NCBI GenBank assembly: GCA_900554845.1
Contig: USIY01000012.1
Span: forward strand, 1-21,504
Source: an uncultured Bacteroidales bacterium
GTDB lineage: Bacteria; Bacteroidota; Bacteroidia; Bacteroidales; Muribaculaceae
DNA length: 21,504 nucleotides
Direction: 5' to 3'
In this document: positions 1-8,729 of the stretch, piece by piece
How positions within the stretch are numbered: the first letter of the stretch is position 1
How the letters are laid out: every line of letters begins with the position of its first letter
Program-made: the position numbers and the translations under genes
The notes under the pieces: model-generated
The model's input: the letters and a program-made list of their open reading frames with translations, nothing else
Told to the model about the DNA's origin: nothing
Databases searched by the model: none

Positions 1-2
1 GT

Positions 3-107
3 ATAAGGTATGATTTCTTATTCTGTTCTAAAACAATTCACATTGATGCCAAAGAACTCAACCAGTTCAAACGACTCTTCAATATTCTCATAAACAAGAC
101 AATTTAA
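3..107 (+). CDS. 3' end of an unidentified gene (partial)
   Basis: An open frame enters from the left edge and stops at TAA 105-107. It encodes about 34 residues ending HIDAKELNQFKRLFNILI plus NKTI. The composition (alternating charged and hydrophobic residues, helix-like) looks like a genuine protein C-terminus, but I cannot assign a family from so short a piece. Its first codons lie in the 23-base repeat shared with 5652-5674, so the frame through that part could be accidental. Read on the minus strand, the same bases give a frame ending in FRTE, close to the LRTE end of the efflux permease. The fragment may therefore instead be a duplicated permease 3' end. Confidence 0.3.
   Translation: MRYDFLFCSKTIHIDAKELNQFKRLFNILINKTI
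4..26. repeat. 23-base direct repeat, left copy
   Basis: These 23 bases are identical to 5652-5674 in the same orientation. The identity extends a little further with one indel on the left and one substitution on the right. The shared core includes ATGATTTCTTATTCTG. An exact 23-mer pair is not expected by chance in 21.5 kb. The right copy covers the last two codons and stop of the efflux permease, so this copy may mark the other end of an inserted segment. Confidence 0.8.
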
Positions 108-145
108 TAATATTCAAGGATATAACAATATAAATTCAATTATTT

Positions 146-176
146 TTTGAAATCTGATTTTTTATTTGTATATTTG
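146..176 (+). promoter_or_regulatory. Bacteroidetes-type promoter
   Basis: TTTG at 146-149, a 19-base spacer, and TATATTTG at 169-176 match the Bacteroidetes sigma-ABfr consensus (-33 TTTG, -7 TAnnTTTG). Transcription would start near 181-184 and run right, toward the short frame at 190 and then the BspA gene at 539. Confidence 0.55.
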
Positions 177-189
177 TCGCGTTGACTAC

Positions 190-399
190 ATGGCACAAGT
201 TTCGTTATGGGGCTGTGAGGTGGAATTCAACATATATAATATAAAACTTTTATCCAAGCTGATTCTTGATCATTGGAAATTCTCGCAAATTTCATTGTTA
301 AATCAGGAGTCAAATAACGATAGATGCCCAGGATTGTATAACGTATCTCAATATATATTAATGAGAGACCCACCTGTTATCATTTTCTATATACATTGA
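190..399 (+). CDS. Possible small ORF just after a promoter (69 aa)
   Basis: ATG at 190 lies 13 bases after the -7 box, a normal distance for this group. The frame runs 69 codons to a TGA at 397-399. The product has no signal peptide or recognisable domain, and its composition (many N, I, Y, S and L) is what AT-rich noncoding DNA would give. It may be a truncated gene start or simply leader sequence of the downstream operon. I list it only because of its position relative to the promoter. Confidence 0.2.
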   Translation: MAQVSLWGCEVEFNIYNIKLLSKLILDHWKFSQISLLNQESNNDRCPGLYNVSQYILMRDPPVIIFYIH

Positions 400-538
400 A
401 GTATCTGCGACAATCATTCCCACTTTTATATGCTAATGCTTAAAGCTTCCAGTGGTGAGATGTAACAGATACTGACTCTTGTGCTTTTTCGTATTCATCA
501 TAACGCCAACAAGAAGTGGCCCAAAACATATTAATATC

Positions 539-3064
539 ATGAAATATATACTTCCTCATATCCTTTTGTTCATTACTCTACTCACCACCTTTCATGATGC
601 CCGAGCCTTTACAGACAATGGTATCGAATACAATTTTACTGACGGCATTGATGGCAATAATGTATATGTGACAAAGAGTGTCACTCTGTATTCCGGGGAT
701 ATAATCATTCCTCGAAGCGTCATGTTCGAAGGCAAAACCTACTCGGTTATCGCAATTGGCAACGATTCCTTCCGTCATTGCAAAGACCTCACCTCAATTG
801 TCATTCCAAACTCAGTAACTGCTATATACAGCAATGCATTTGATGGCTGCATCTCCCTTTCTTCGGTTGACATTCCATCTTCCGTTAAAATAATCGGTGA
901 AGAAGCCTTCCGTGAATGCAACAGTCTCACATCCATGAATATTCCATTGTCTGTGAATGAAATAGGAAGAAATGCCTTCTGCCTCTGTACTGGACTCACT
1001 TCTGTAAATCTCCCTTCCAGTATTAAAGAAATCAATTATGGCACTTTCAGCAACTGTTCCTCCTTGACATCCATCGATATACCCTCTTCGATAAGAAAAA
1101 TCGGAGATTACGCCTTCAGTAATTGTACCGCACTCACATCAATCGATATTCCATCGGGCGTCACTGCCATCGGCACGTCGATTTTCAGCAAATGTTCGGA
1201 ACTGACTTACGTCAGTCTCCCGCACTCCATTACAGAGATAGGCGATTTTGCTTTTGACTGCTGCAGCAATCTCTCCTCCATAAATCTCCCTCAATCTATC
1301 ACTAAAATCGGAGATGCCACTTTCCAGAACTGCTCCAGTCTCGTATCCATCGACATTCCACAGACAGTGACTGAAATCGGTAATTACGCCTTCGCGAAGT
1401 GCAACAACCTCTCGGAGATAAATCTTCCTGCCTCTTTAACTACAATCGGGAACAACGCCTTTAAAGATTGCAGTGCCATCACAATACTTTCGCTACCGGA
1501 AACATTGACTTCAATAGGAGAATATGCTTTCAGCAAATGCATCAATTTACATTTGTCCTCTTACGCACTTCCAGCGAACTTAACTTCTCTGTGTAAATAT
1601 GCCTTTCAGAGTTGCAGTAGCATAACTTCAATAATTTTACCTGTCGACTTGACTTCAATTAGTGAAGGCGTGTTTTCTGAATGTTCCAGTCTTACTTCAG
1701 TGGAAATTCCTTCGTCTGTTACTATAATCGGACAAGGTGCTTTCTCGAATTGTAGAAGTCTCGCGTCTATAATTCTTCCGTCTTCACTCACTGAAATTGG
1801 ACCGAGAGCCTTCTCTGGATGTTCGACTCTGACCAGCATTGATTTACCGGATTCTCTCACCTGTATCGGCGCAGCTGCATTCTCCGGATGCAAGTCGCTG
1901 ACATCAATTGTTGTTCCCTACTTGATCTCCATGATTAGTTCAGGAACTTTTTCATCATGCAATGCATTAACATCTGTAACACTCCCTGAAGATCTGATCG
2001 AAATAGGTGATGAAGCTTTCGGTTATTGCACAAATCTTATGACAATAACCATACCTGTATCCGTCAGATCAATAGGCAAAAAAGCTTTCTACAACTCAGC
2101 TCTCACTTCGGCAACTCTTCCACACAAGGTGACTAAAATCGAAAAAGAGACTTTCGCTCAATGTAAGGGACTGACATCAGTCACATTAGGCAACGCCGTA
2201 ACTGAGATTGGAGACATGGCATTTCATTACTGCGACAATCTGACATCAGTAGATATGCCACACACTGTCAGAAAAATCGGCGACTACGCTTTCAAATGGT
2301 GCAGGAGTTTGTCGGCTATTACTCTTTCATCTTCTCTACAATCAATTGGCTGCGGCGCTTTTATCGGCTGCGGCGCTCTCCAGTCGGTGGACATCCCTGA
2401 CAACGTCGCTACTATCGGGCCCAAAGCCTTCAGCGCTTGTCAGACAATGATATCGGTATCACTTCCCGAATCACTGAGCAAAATAGAAAACGACACCTTT
2501 GAAAACTGTCATGCCCTCTCGTCTATAAGTTTCGGCAACGCCATAACTGAAATTGGTGATCGTGTTTTCTTTGGATGCACATCGTTGAAATCGATAAAAC
2601 TCCCCAACTCAGTTAATGTCATAGGAGAATACGTGTTCTGGAACTGTCCGTTGGTGACCGTTGAATTGGGCAACTCCCTAACACGTGTCGACGGCTGGGC
2701 TTTCTATCAATGCACCACATTGAAGTCTCTGTTGTGTGCTAGCGAGATTCCGCCCTCATGCGGCACAAATGCTCTCAACAGCATCAACAAATCAGAGTGT
2801 ACACTCTATGTGCCTGAGATAGCTATAGAGGACTACAAAACTACCTCACAGTGGTGTGATTTTATCAATATCCAGTCAATTGAATTAGGCTTGAAGGATA
2901 TCATGGTCACCGACCAAATCGACTCATCTGCTATAGTAGATCTTTTTGACCTCTCCGGCAATAAAGTGTATTCCGGACCCTCAGGCAAAGCCCGGGATAC
3001 GGTGGTGTCCGGAACATATATTCTCAGGTTGGGAAAAAGAGCCATCAAAATCTTAGTAAAGTAA
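539..3064 (+). CDS. BspA-like leucine-rich repeat surface protein, T9SS-type C-terminus
   Basis: I place the start at ATG 539 rather than the in-frame GTG at 479, because 539 begins a clean signal peptide (MKYILPHILLFITLLTTFHD, then ARA before the mature FTDNG). The mature 841-residue precursor is almost entirely a leucine-rich repeat array of the BspA/Treponema type (LRR_5). I count 29 units built on LTSIxIPxSVTxIGxxAFxxC, about 23 residues each. The last 55 or so residues depart from the repeat and read VDLFDLSGNKVYSG, then SGTYILRLGKRAIKILVK, the shape of a Por/type IX secretion sorting domain. The protein is therefore probably exported and held at or released from the cell surface. BspA-like proteins are known to bind host matrix proteins and other bacteria; the ligand here is unknown. 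The C10 peptidase starts 24 bases downstream, probably in the same transcript. One unit (near 2090) lacks its Cys. Confidence 0.9.
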   Translation: MKYILPHILLFITLLTTFHDARAFTDNGIEYNFTDGIDGNNVYVTKSVTLYSGDIIIPRSVMFEGKTYSVIAIGNDSFRHCKDLTSIVIPNSVTAIYSNAFDGCISLSSVDIPSSVKIIGEEAFRECNSLTSMNIPLSVNEIGRNAFCLCTGLTSVNLPSSIKEINYGTFSNCSSLTSIDIPSSIRKIGDYAFSNCTALTSIDIPSGVTAIGTSIFSKCSELTYVSLPHSITEIGDFAFDCCSNLSSINLPQSITKIGDATFQNCSSLVSIDIPQTVTEIGNYAFAKCNNLSEINLPASLTTIGNNAFKDCSAITILSLPETLTSIGEYAFSKCINLHLSSYALPANLTSLCKYAFQSCSSITSIILPVDLTSISEGVFSECSSLTSVEIPSSVTIIGQGAFSNCRSLASIILPSSLTEIGPRAFSGCSTLTSIDLPDSLTCIGAAAFSGCKSLTSIVVPYLISMISSGTFSSCNALTSVTLPEDLIEIGDEAFGYCTNLMTITIPVSVRSIGKKAFYNSALTSATLPHKVTKIEKETFAQCKGLTSVTLGNAVTEIGDMAFHYCDNLTSVDMPHTVRKIGDYAFKWCRSLSAITLSSSLQSIGCGAFIGCGALQSVDIPDNVATIGPKAFSACQTMISVSLPESLSKIENDTFENCHALSSISFGNAITEIGDRVFFGCTSLKSIKLPNSVNVIGEYVFWNCPLVTVELGNSLTRVDGWAFYQCTTLKSLLCASEIPPSCGTNALNSINKSECTLYVPEIAIEDYKTTSQWCDFINIQSIELGLKDIMVTDQIDSSAIVDLFDLSGNKVYSGPSGKARDTVVSGTYILRLGKRAIKILVK

Positions 3065-3088
3065 TCCTCCAGCAACACCCTAACCATT

Positions 3089-5521
3089 ATGAAAAGATTT
3101 ATCGCATACATCTCATTGATCGTATTCTCTCTGACGGCGATGCATGCCGCACGCCTAACTCCAAAGCAGGCCCTTGACCGAGCTTTGGACAATGGTCCTA
3201 CCCGCGTAACGGCTCTTGTCGGTCGGCAAGACTATAAACTACAATACTCAAAGGATAACTCAGTCTATCTCTTCACCGCTCCCCAAGGCGGCTTCCTCGT
3301 AGTGTCGGGTGACGACAACGCACCATCCGTACTTGCCTACTCCGACAGCGGAGCTTTTGATATCTGCAATATTCCTCCTGCCGTGCAAGCATGGATAGAC
3401 AATATTGCCATACAGATCAAAGATATAACTCCCGGAGCGTCCTCTCGCAAGGAAAGTCCTGCAAGAGAATCGATTACCCCTATGCTCACAACTGAATGGA
3501 ATCAGACGGATCCCTTCAACCGCATGTGTCCAGTAGGAATAAACGGAGAGCGCTGTCTCACAGGCTGTACAGCCACGGCGATGGCACAGATCATGAACTA
3601 TCACAAATCACCGGAGAGAGGCGACGGCCAAATTAGCTACAAGACTTCAACTGAAGGTCATCAGGTAAACGTTGACTTCTCGACCATCACTTTCGACTGG
3701 TTAAACATGGTTGACATATATACAACCGAATTGCCAGAGATCGAGTGCAATGCTGTGGCTCAGCTCATGTTTGCCGCAGGCGCATCTGCTGAAGCCGACT
3801 ACCGGACAAATGAGACCGGAGCTTCCATAGATAAAGCCGCACGAGCTCTATATACAAACTTCGGCTACGATCAAGGACTTCGCACCCTCAGTTCATATTA
3901 TTACACAGTAGGACAATGGGAAGAAGCAATGTATAATGGATTGCGTGACTTCGGCCCGGTATTATGCAGTGGAAATACACATCTGCTAAATCAGGTTAGC
4001 CAAGGAAATGGCCATGCCTATGTATGTGACGGTTATGCAGACGGATATTTTCACATCAACTGGGGCTGGGGCGGAAAGGCGGACGGTTATTATCTACTCT
4101 CGGCTCTTAATCCCTTGGAAGGGCAGCATGGCTATTCCTATCGTCAGAATATGATTACGGGCATAACAAAGCCTAAAGAAGGGTCAGTCATTTTTTCTGC
4201 CATAGTCAACAAATCCGATTTAGGAGCGAAATCCGCTCAAGAGATTGACAACGACGATCACAACGTTGAATTATTCGGCAGATTTGAGAACGACACTCGT
4301 TACACAGTATACAACGGTAAGTTAGGGGTCAAGCTGACCGGTGCTGACAACTCTGAATACATCATAATGGATGACAGGGAACGCAGAGTTGCATTTTTTA
4401 GTTCATGCGGAAACATTAGAGTCACTATCGACAATTCAATTCCAGACGGCCAATATATCATTGTTCCTGTCTATCAGATGGGTACCGACATACTGGACAT
4501 CATGACAGCTCCACAATATATAGGCAAACTTCGCCTTGACAAGGCGGGGAGTGAATTGCATTTCTCTGAAATCAAGGAACACGCTTATGTGCGTGCCGAA
4601 GACGTCTCAATTGACTCTCCGCTATATATTGAATGTCCCTTCAGGGTATCGGCTACGCTAAAAAACACGGGAGATATCCCTGTATCAGTGCGTACTGTTC
4701 CTGTACTGCTTGATTCCGAAAACAAATATGTCGGAGGCGGCGATCCATATTACGCAATAGCTCGGGTGCTGGCCCCCAAGGAATCCGCACCCGTAGTCTT
4801 TACCAGCTACCTTAAGAAAGAATCGTACAGGCTCAAGCCAGGGAAATACACACTTTATTTCGCCAATGCTTACCACGTTGAAAACTCCCCTCTTAAAGAA
4901 GATGATTATCTTTCGGAAGGTATCACAGTGTCAGTGAATGAAAAGCCTGCTGAGACAATCATGACTGTAACTTCTTTCAAAGTCGAAAACGCAGACAACG
5001 TCGACCCGGGAAATGTCAATCTGGCATGGCGCATCACTTGCAACAAAGGATATTATTCCGGCAAACTTAAAGCCATTGTCTATGCTGCGGAAGGAGGTTA
5101 TCCCGTGGCGGAGGCCAGCACTGACTACATTTTCCTCGACCAAGGTAAGACTCAGAACATGACCCTTACATTTCCCATGACGGACACTGGAATTTCCGGA
5201 CGTTATTGGACAGCTCTATTAGACATGAACAACAATAAATGGGTCACTGAACAATGCTATTTCACCACTAACGGGAATACGGGGCTTCCATCGCTTTATA
5301 CCGAACATGATCCATGCATATTCCCTACAATAACCGACGGCACTGTCCACATATCCGGCAATGGAATCCGCGCTGTCAATGTCTATAGCATCACTGGAGC
5401 ATTGCAATATCATGTAGAAGGCAACCCGTCAATGATTGACCTGACGCACCTATCTGCGGGCGTCCACATAATTCAGATTATGGGTGATAAGCCGACTGTC
5501 ATAAAAATCATTAAGAAATAA
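3089..5521 (+). CDS. C10 family cysteine peptidase (streptopain/PrtT-like), secreted
   Basis: The 810-residue precursor has a signal peptide (residues 1-20, ending AMHA). Residues 21-115 resemble the Spi/C10 inhibitory propeptide, with SVYLFTAPQGGFLVVSGDD typical of it. The papain-fold catalytic domain follows: the nucleophile is Cys160 in CLTGCTATAMAQIMNY, the catalytic His is His309 in GNGHAYVCDGY, and the structural motif HINWGWGG is at 322-329. The remaining 450 or so residues look like beta-sandwich modules. They end in VNVYSITGALQYHV plus LSAGVHIIQIMGDKPTVIKI, a type IX secretion sorting-like C-terminus. The family includes S. pyogenes SpeB and P. gingivalis PrtT, which degrade host proteins. 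All catalytic residues are present, so it should be active. It lies 24 bases after the BspA-like gene and ends facing the efflux operon. Confidence 0.92.
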   Translation: MKRFIAYISLIVFSLTAMHAARLTPKQALDRALDNGPTRVTALVGRQDYKLQYSKDNSVYLFTAPQGGFLVVSGDDNAPSVLAYSDSGAFDICNIPPAVQAWIDNIAIQIKDITPGASSRKESPARESITPMLTTEWNQTDPFNRMCPVGINGERCLTGCTATAMAQIMNYHKSPERGDGQISYKTSTEGHQVNVDFSTITFDWLNMVDIYTTELPEIECNAVAQLMFAAGASAEADYRTNETGASIDKAARALYTNFGYDQGLRTLSSYYYTVGQWEEAMYNGLRDFGPVLCSGNTHLLNQVSQGNGHAYVCDGYADGYFHINWGWGGKADGYYLLSALNPLEGQHGYSYRQNMITGITKPKEGSVIFSAIVNKSDLGAKSAQEIDNDDHNVELFGRFENDTRYTVYNGKLGVKLTGADNSEYIIMDDRERRVAFFSSCGNIRVTIDNSIPDGQYIIVPVYQMGTDILDIMTAPQYIGKLRLDKAGSELHFSEIKEHAYVRAEDVSIDSPLYIECPFRVSATLKNTGDIPVSVRTVPVLLDSENKYVGGGDPYYAIARVLAPKESAPVVFTSYLKKESYRLKPGKYTLYFANAYHVENSPLKEDDYLSEGITVSVNEKPAETIMTVTSFKVENADNVDPGNVNLAWRITCNKGYYSGKLKAIVYAAEGGYPVAEASTDYIFLDQGKTQNMTLTFPMTDTGISGRYWTALLDMNNNKWVTEQCYFTTNGNTGLPSLYTEHDPCIFPTITDGTVHISGNGIRAVNVYSITGALQYHVEGNPSMIDLTHLSAGVHIIQIMGDKPTVIKIIKK

Positions 5522-5586
5522 CTTTGGCTTTTTCACGGCATTGCGATATCACGCGACTCATCAGATGACATCCAGCTTAATTTGAT

Positions 5587-5646
5587 TATATACAGTTATC
5601 CCGTGAAATTCGTTGTTGCTCGAATTTCACGGGATAACTGTATATA
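5587..5646. terminator. Perfect 26-bp inverted repeat between convergent genes
   Basis: Bases 5587-5612 are the exact reverse complement of 5621-5646, with an 8-base loop (TTGTTGCT). The arm contains CAGTTATCCCGTGAAATTCG. It lies between the stops of the C10 peptidase (+) and the efflux permease (-), so a bidirectional terminator is the natural reading. It is much longer than a usual intrinsic terminator stem and has no T-run on either side. The 23-base direct repeat begins 6 bases after it, so a mobile-element or recombination origin is also possible. Confidence 0.7.
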
Positions 5647-5651
5647 TGTAT

Positions 5652-5674
5652 TAAGGTATGATTTCTTATTCTGT
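5652..5674. repeat. 23-base direct repeat, right copy
   Basis: This is identical to bases 4-26. It includes the last two codons and stop of the efflux permease (minus strand, Thr-Glu-stop) plus the bases just downstream. Direct repeats covering a gene's 3' end are typical of site-specific integration that restores the gene. Confidence 0.8.
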
Positions 5675-8038
5675 CCTCAGGTATTTCACGGGGTTGCTGC
5701 GCGCCACTTTCAGAGAATCCAGAACTACCACCGCGAGTATCAACAGCAGTATCACTGTAAGGCACAGCAACATGCTCAGCGGCGAAAGGGATACCTGATC
5801 AGTGAACTGCGAGAGCCATTCCCGGCCTATTATCACAGCGCCAATACCTCCCGCAAGCAATGATGGAACCGCTATTTTGATTATGTCCAGACAGAAGAGA
5901 CGTAGAATCCTGCTCACTGTCGTGCCGTTAACCTTACGAATGGCTATCTCTTTTGAACGACGCTGCACCTCGTCGGTAGTATAACCTATCAATCCTATTA
6001 TCGAGATGAGCAGTATCGCGATTCCGGCGGTCATAACCGAGAAACCGAATCGCTTCACCGGAGCGAGCAACACCTCCACATTGTTCTTGAAAGGTGTGAT
6101 GTAAAGATTCTCGCCTGCGGTTGCCGACACCACGTTCTGGGCCGCTTTCAGAGCCTCGGGGGTCAGATTGTCGAACCGAACATAAATTATATTGCATACT
6201 GTATTTGAGGGAAACAACACGCCGGCACGGTCATCCACATCATCGTTGCTGTAGCCCCCACGGCGTATATCCTTTATCACTCCGCATATTGTAAACTCTC
6301 TGAAGCCGTCAAGACCGGAATGCTCAGTAATACAGAACGTCTTGCCCACGATATTGTCGTCTGTCGCTCCGAAGTACTTCTTCATAACGTCAATAAAGCG
6401 CTCTTCGACCACAACCTGGTGCACAGTGCTGTCTGCGTTTTCACAGAATGTATCTCCTTGCACGAATTCCATCCCCATAAGGTCAAAGAGATCAGCGTTG
6501 GCATAATACATGTCGGCGACATTCACCTGATTGTCTTTTCTCGGGTCACCTTCGATCCATACATTGTTGCCGGCGGCGTAAGACGTGAAATCCTGATAGG
6601 CAGACGACACACCGGCTACTCCTCCGAGCCGTGCAAGTTCTTCGGCCAAAGTGCTGCGAATGTTCAACGGAAGACTGCCTACATTGATTGTAGCTATGTT
6701 CTCGTAATCATATCCCATATCTCCGTGGCTCATCATGCGGTACTGGCGAAACACGAGCACCAACAGGCAGAACAGAAGACCCGAAGCCACGAACTGTACT
6801 GACAGCAGCGCCAGTTTCCATATCTTCCTTTTGCTTGCGTCCCGGCGGAATACACGTGATACGGGTGTATAGCAGTACATACATGCCGGTACTACTCCCG
6901 TGATTATCAGAAGAATCAGGCAAACCAAAGCCTCCACAAGCCACACATTGGGACTCGTCAACAGCACCGAAGCGGGATATCCAAGCAGCATCTCGCATTG
7001 ATCGGACAGGCTCAGCACCAGTAATACCGCGAGCCCTATGGACACTGCAAGAAAGAATATGCTCTCGCCCATGATACGGGCGAAAATCTTAACGTTGCTC
7101 GTTCCGTAACACTTGCGAATGGCCATCTCTTTGCCTCGTTTGTCCAGCTGGCCTATCACTATGAGGAGATAGTTGAGCGACGCGCTTATCAGTATGATGA
7201 ATGCCAACAGGCCAAGCACCCAGATCATGGTCTTGACTCCGGGGCGAGACGTATATTCCCCTATCAGTGGCGTCAATCCGAAATTGAGATGGAACGTCTC
7301 TATAGCCTCTTTGGAAAGATTCTCATCTATCATTCTCTTGATATAGGGCTCCACTTCATCAAGCGTCGTGCCCTTGGCCATACGTACATAACTCCGGTAA
7401 CGGTCGTTGCCCTCCCAGTTGTCCCTGCCGTCATAAGAGAACTGGCCTATGGAAGACAAGGACAGGTATATTGCATTCCGAAACGATGAGTTTACCGGGA
7501 AGTCCTCGTATACCCCGTCCACTACGACAGAATAACTGTCGTTGATATCAGGACTGCTCAATGAGATTCCTATGACGTCACCCCCTATTTTTTCAGCAAG
7601 CGAACGCGGTATCATACAGTGGTTCTCCACTGTAAGGGCTTCCTTGGGATTGCCCTGCAGCACAGGAAGACGCAACACGTCGAACAGGCAGCTGTCCCCC
7701 AGCACCACTCCGTCAGTATCCAGCAGTCTTCCATCGGGTGTACGGACTCTCAGATAGTAGGCGAAGGTAGTGACACGTGTGGCATTTTCCACCTGCGGGA
7801 TGTATTGCTTCATCCCCGGCGCTATTGCTCCGGGAGTCTGATGATATTCTGTGAATTCACCTTTCGTTATCACGCTCTCCGTGATTAAGTAAAGATTCTC
7901 ATGTCCCGGGATAAAACGGTCGTACGACTCTTCTATATAGGCTTTGGCCACAAGCAGGAGGCCTATGGCCAGACCCAAGGTGAGGCAGAATATTTTTGTG
8001 ATGTTCCGCCTGATGTCGGATGTAAGGAACTTCATCAT
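5666..8038 (-). CDS. MacB/FtsX-type ABC transporter permease
   Basis: This is a 790-residue inner-membrane permease of the long Bacteroidetes form, with two FtsX halves. A first membrane segment lies at about 14-34, followed by a large MacB_PCD-like periplasmic domain (about 35-265). Three membrane segments follow at 271-297, 327-345 and 366-388. A fifth at 408-431 opens the second half, which has another periplasmic domain and three terminal segments. The cytoplasmic motif KRGKEMAIRKCYG (about 300-312) recurs in the second half as RRSKEIAIRKVNGT, the hallmark of duplicated FtsX domains. MacB-type systems do not pump through the membrane but drive periplasmic substrates (peptides, lipids, antibiotics) out through an adaptor and TolC. 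It starts 4 bases after the ATPase stop and ends the operon. A second ATG follows the first directly, so the start could be one codon later. Confidence 0.93.
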   Translation of the reverse strand: MMKFLTSDIRRNITKIFCLTLGLAIGLLLVAKAYIEESYDRFIPGHENLYLITESVITKGEFTEYHQTPGAIAPGMKQYIPQVENATRVTTFAYYLRVRTPDGRLLDTDGVVLGDSCLFDVLRLPVLQGNPKEALTVENHCMIPRSLAEKIGGDVIGISLSSPDINDSYSVVVDGVYEDFPVNSSFRNAIYLSLSSIGQFSYDGRDNWEGNDRYRSYVRMAKGTTLDEVEPYIKRMIDENLSKEAIETFHLNFGLTPLIGEYTSRPGVKTMIWVLGLLAFIILISASLNYLLIVIGQLDKRGKEMAIRKCYGTSNVKIFARIMGESIFFLAVSIGLAVLLVLSLSDQCEMLLGYPASVLLTSPNVWLVEALVCLILLIITGVVPACMYCYTPVSRVFRRDASKRKIWKLALLSVQFVASGLLFCLLVLVFRQYRMMSHGDMGYDYENIATINVGSLPLNIRSTLAEELARLGGVAGVSSAYQDFTSYAAGNNVWIEGDPRKDNQVNVADMYYANADLFDLMGMEFVQGDTFCENADSTVHQVVVEERFIDVMKKYFGATDDNIVGKTFCITEHSGLDGFREFTICGVIKDIRRGGYSNDDVDDRAGVLFPSNTVCNIIYVRFDNLTPEALKAAQNVVSATAGENLYITPFKNNVEVLLAPVKRFGFSVMTAGIAILLISIIGLIGYTTDEVQRRSKEIAIRKVNGTTVSRILRLFCLDIIKIAVPSLLAGGIGAVIIGREWLSQFTDQVSLSPLSMLLCLTVILLLILAVVVLDSLKVARSNPVKYLRTE

Positions 8039-8042
8039 GTCG

Positions 8043-8726
8043 TCACATTTTATCGTTCAGATTCTCCACAATCTGTCCGTCAAACAGATTGATTATATAA
8101 TCGGCGTATGCCGCGTCCTTAGGCGAGTGCGTCACCATTATGATAGTGGCGCCTTCGTGGTGAAGGTCCGTCAACAGATCCATCACCTCGCCGCCGTTCT
8201 TGGAGTCGAGGTTACCGGTGGGTTCGTCCGCTAAAATCAGGCCGGGATGCCCTACTATGGCTCTGGCAATCGCCACACGCTGTTGTTGTCCTCCCGAAAG
8301 TTGAGAGGGATAGTGGCGTTCGCGGTGACTGATGCCCATCCTTCGGAGCGCTTCATCCACACGTTTATGCTTCTCCGCTTTGTCCAGCTTGAGATTATTT
8401 AGCGGCAACATGATGTTGTCGCGTACGTTCATGTCTTCTATAAGGTTGAACGACTGGAATATGAATCCTATCTTCCCCTTGCGCCATGCGGTGCGCTCCG
8501 ACTCTTTGAGATTCCCCACTTCCTCTCCGTTCAGACAGTAGCTTCCCGACGTCGGGTTGTCAAGCAGACCCAATATATTAAGAAGGGTGGATTTGCCGCA
8601 GCCCGAAGGCCCCATTATAGCTACAAAATCGCCGTCGTTGATCGTGAACGACACTTTATTCAGCGCCACTGTCTCCACAGTGTCTGTCCTGAACACTTTT
8701 TCAAGGTCTCTGATTTCAAGTTTCAT
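8043..8726 (-). CDS. ABC transporter ATP-binding protein (MacB/LolD-type)
   Basis: At 227 residues this is the normal length for LolD/FtsE/MacB-type ATPases. Visible motifs are Walker A GPSGCGKST (39-47), the Q-loop in FIFQSFNL (about 88-95), the signature LSGGQQQR (143-150), Walker B LILADEP with catalytic Glu168, the D-loop GNLDS and the H-loop His in MVTHS. It powers the adjacent permease. Gaps are 3 bases from the adaptor upstream and 4 bases to the permease downstream, consistent with translational coupling. All ATPase residues are intact. Confidence 0.95.
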   Translation of the reverse strand: MKLEIRDLEKVFRTDTVETVALNKVSFTINDGDFVAIMGPSGCGKSTLLNILGLLDNPTSGSYCLNGEEVGNLKESERTAWRKGKIGFIFQSFNLIEDMNVRDNIMLPLNNLKLDKAEKHKRVDEALRRMGISHRERHYPSQLSGGQQQRVAIARAIVGHPGLILADEPTGNLDSKNGGEVMDLLTDLHHEGATIIMVTHSPKDAAYADYIINLFDGQIVENLNDKM

Positions 8727-8729
8727 TGT

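Larger units (their letters stand above)
108..538. other. 430-base AT-rich region without a convincing gene
   Basis: This region is AT-rich. It holds one good Bacteroidetes-type promoter (146-176) and a short weak frame (190-399), annotated separately. No TAnnTTTG box is visible close to the BspA gene at 539, so that gene may be read from the 146-176 promoter with a leader of about 350 nt. I see no strong hairpin, RNA gene or inverted repeat here. Confidence 0.5.

Noticed and set aside
479..538. Upstream start of the BspA-like gene at 479
   Set aside because: The extra 20 residues would precede and bury a clean signal peptide that begins at ATG 539.
775..3192. Several minus-strand ORFs of 60-120 codons under the BspA gene
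   Set aside because: They are periodic shadows of the leucine-rich repeat codons, and their translations (EVRLEHSEN-type strings) merely mirror the repeat.
5582..5863. Plus-strand ORF across the convergent intergenic hairpin
   Set aside because: It uses a TTG start, reads through both arms of the inverted repeat and then runs antisense to the permease; its sequence shows no domain.
6320..6802. 160-codon plus-strand ORF inside the permease gene
   Set aside because: It is antisense to well-conserved FtsX-type coding sequence and His/Val-rich without motifs, so it is a shadow frame. The same holds for 9267-9740 under the adaptor.
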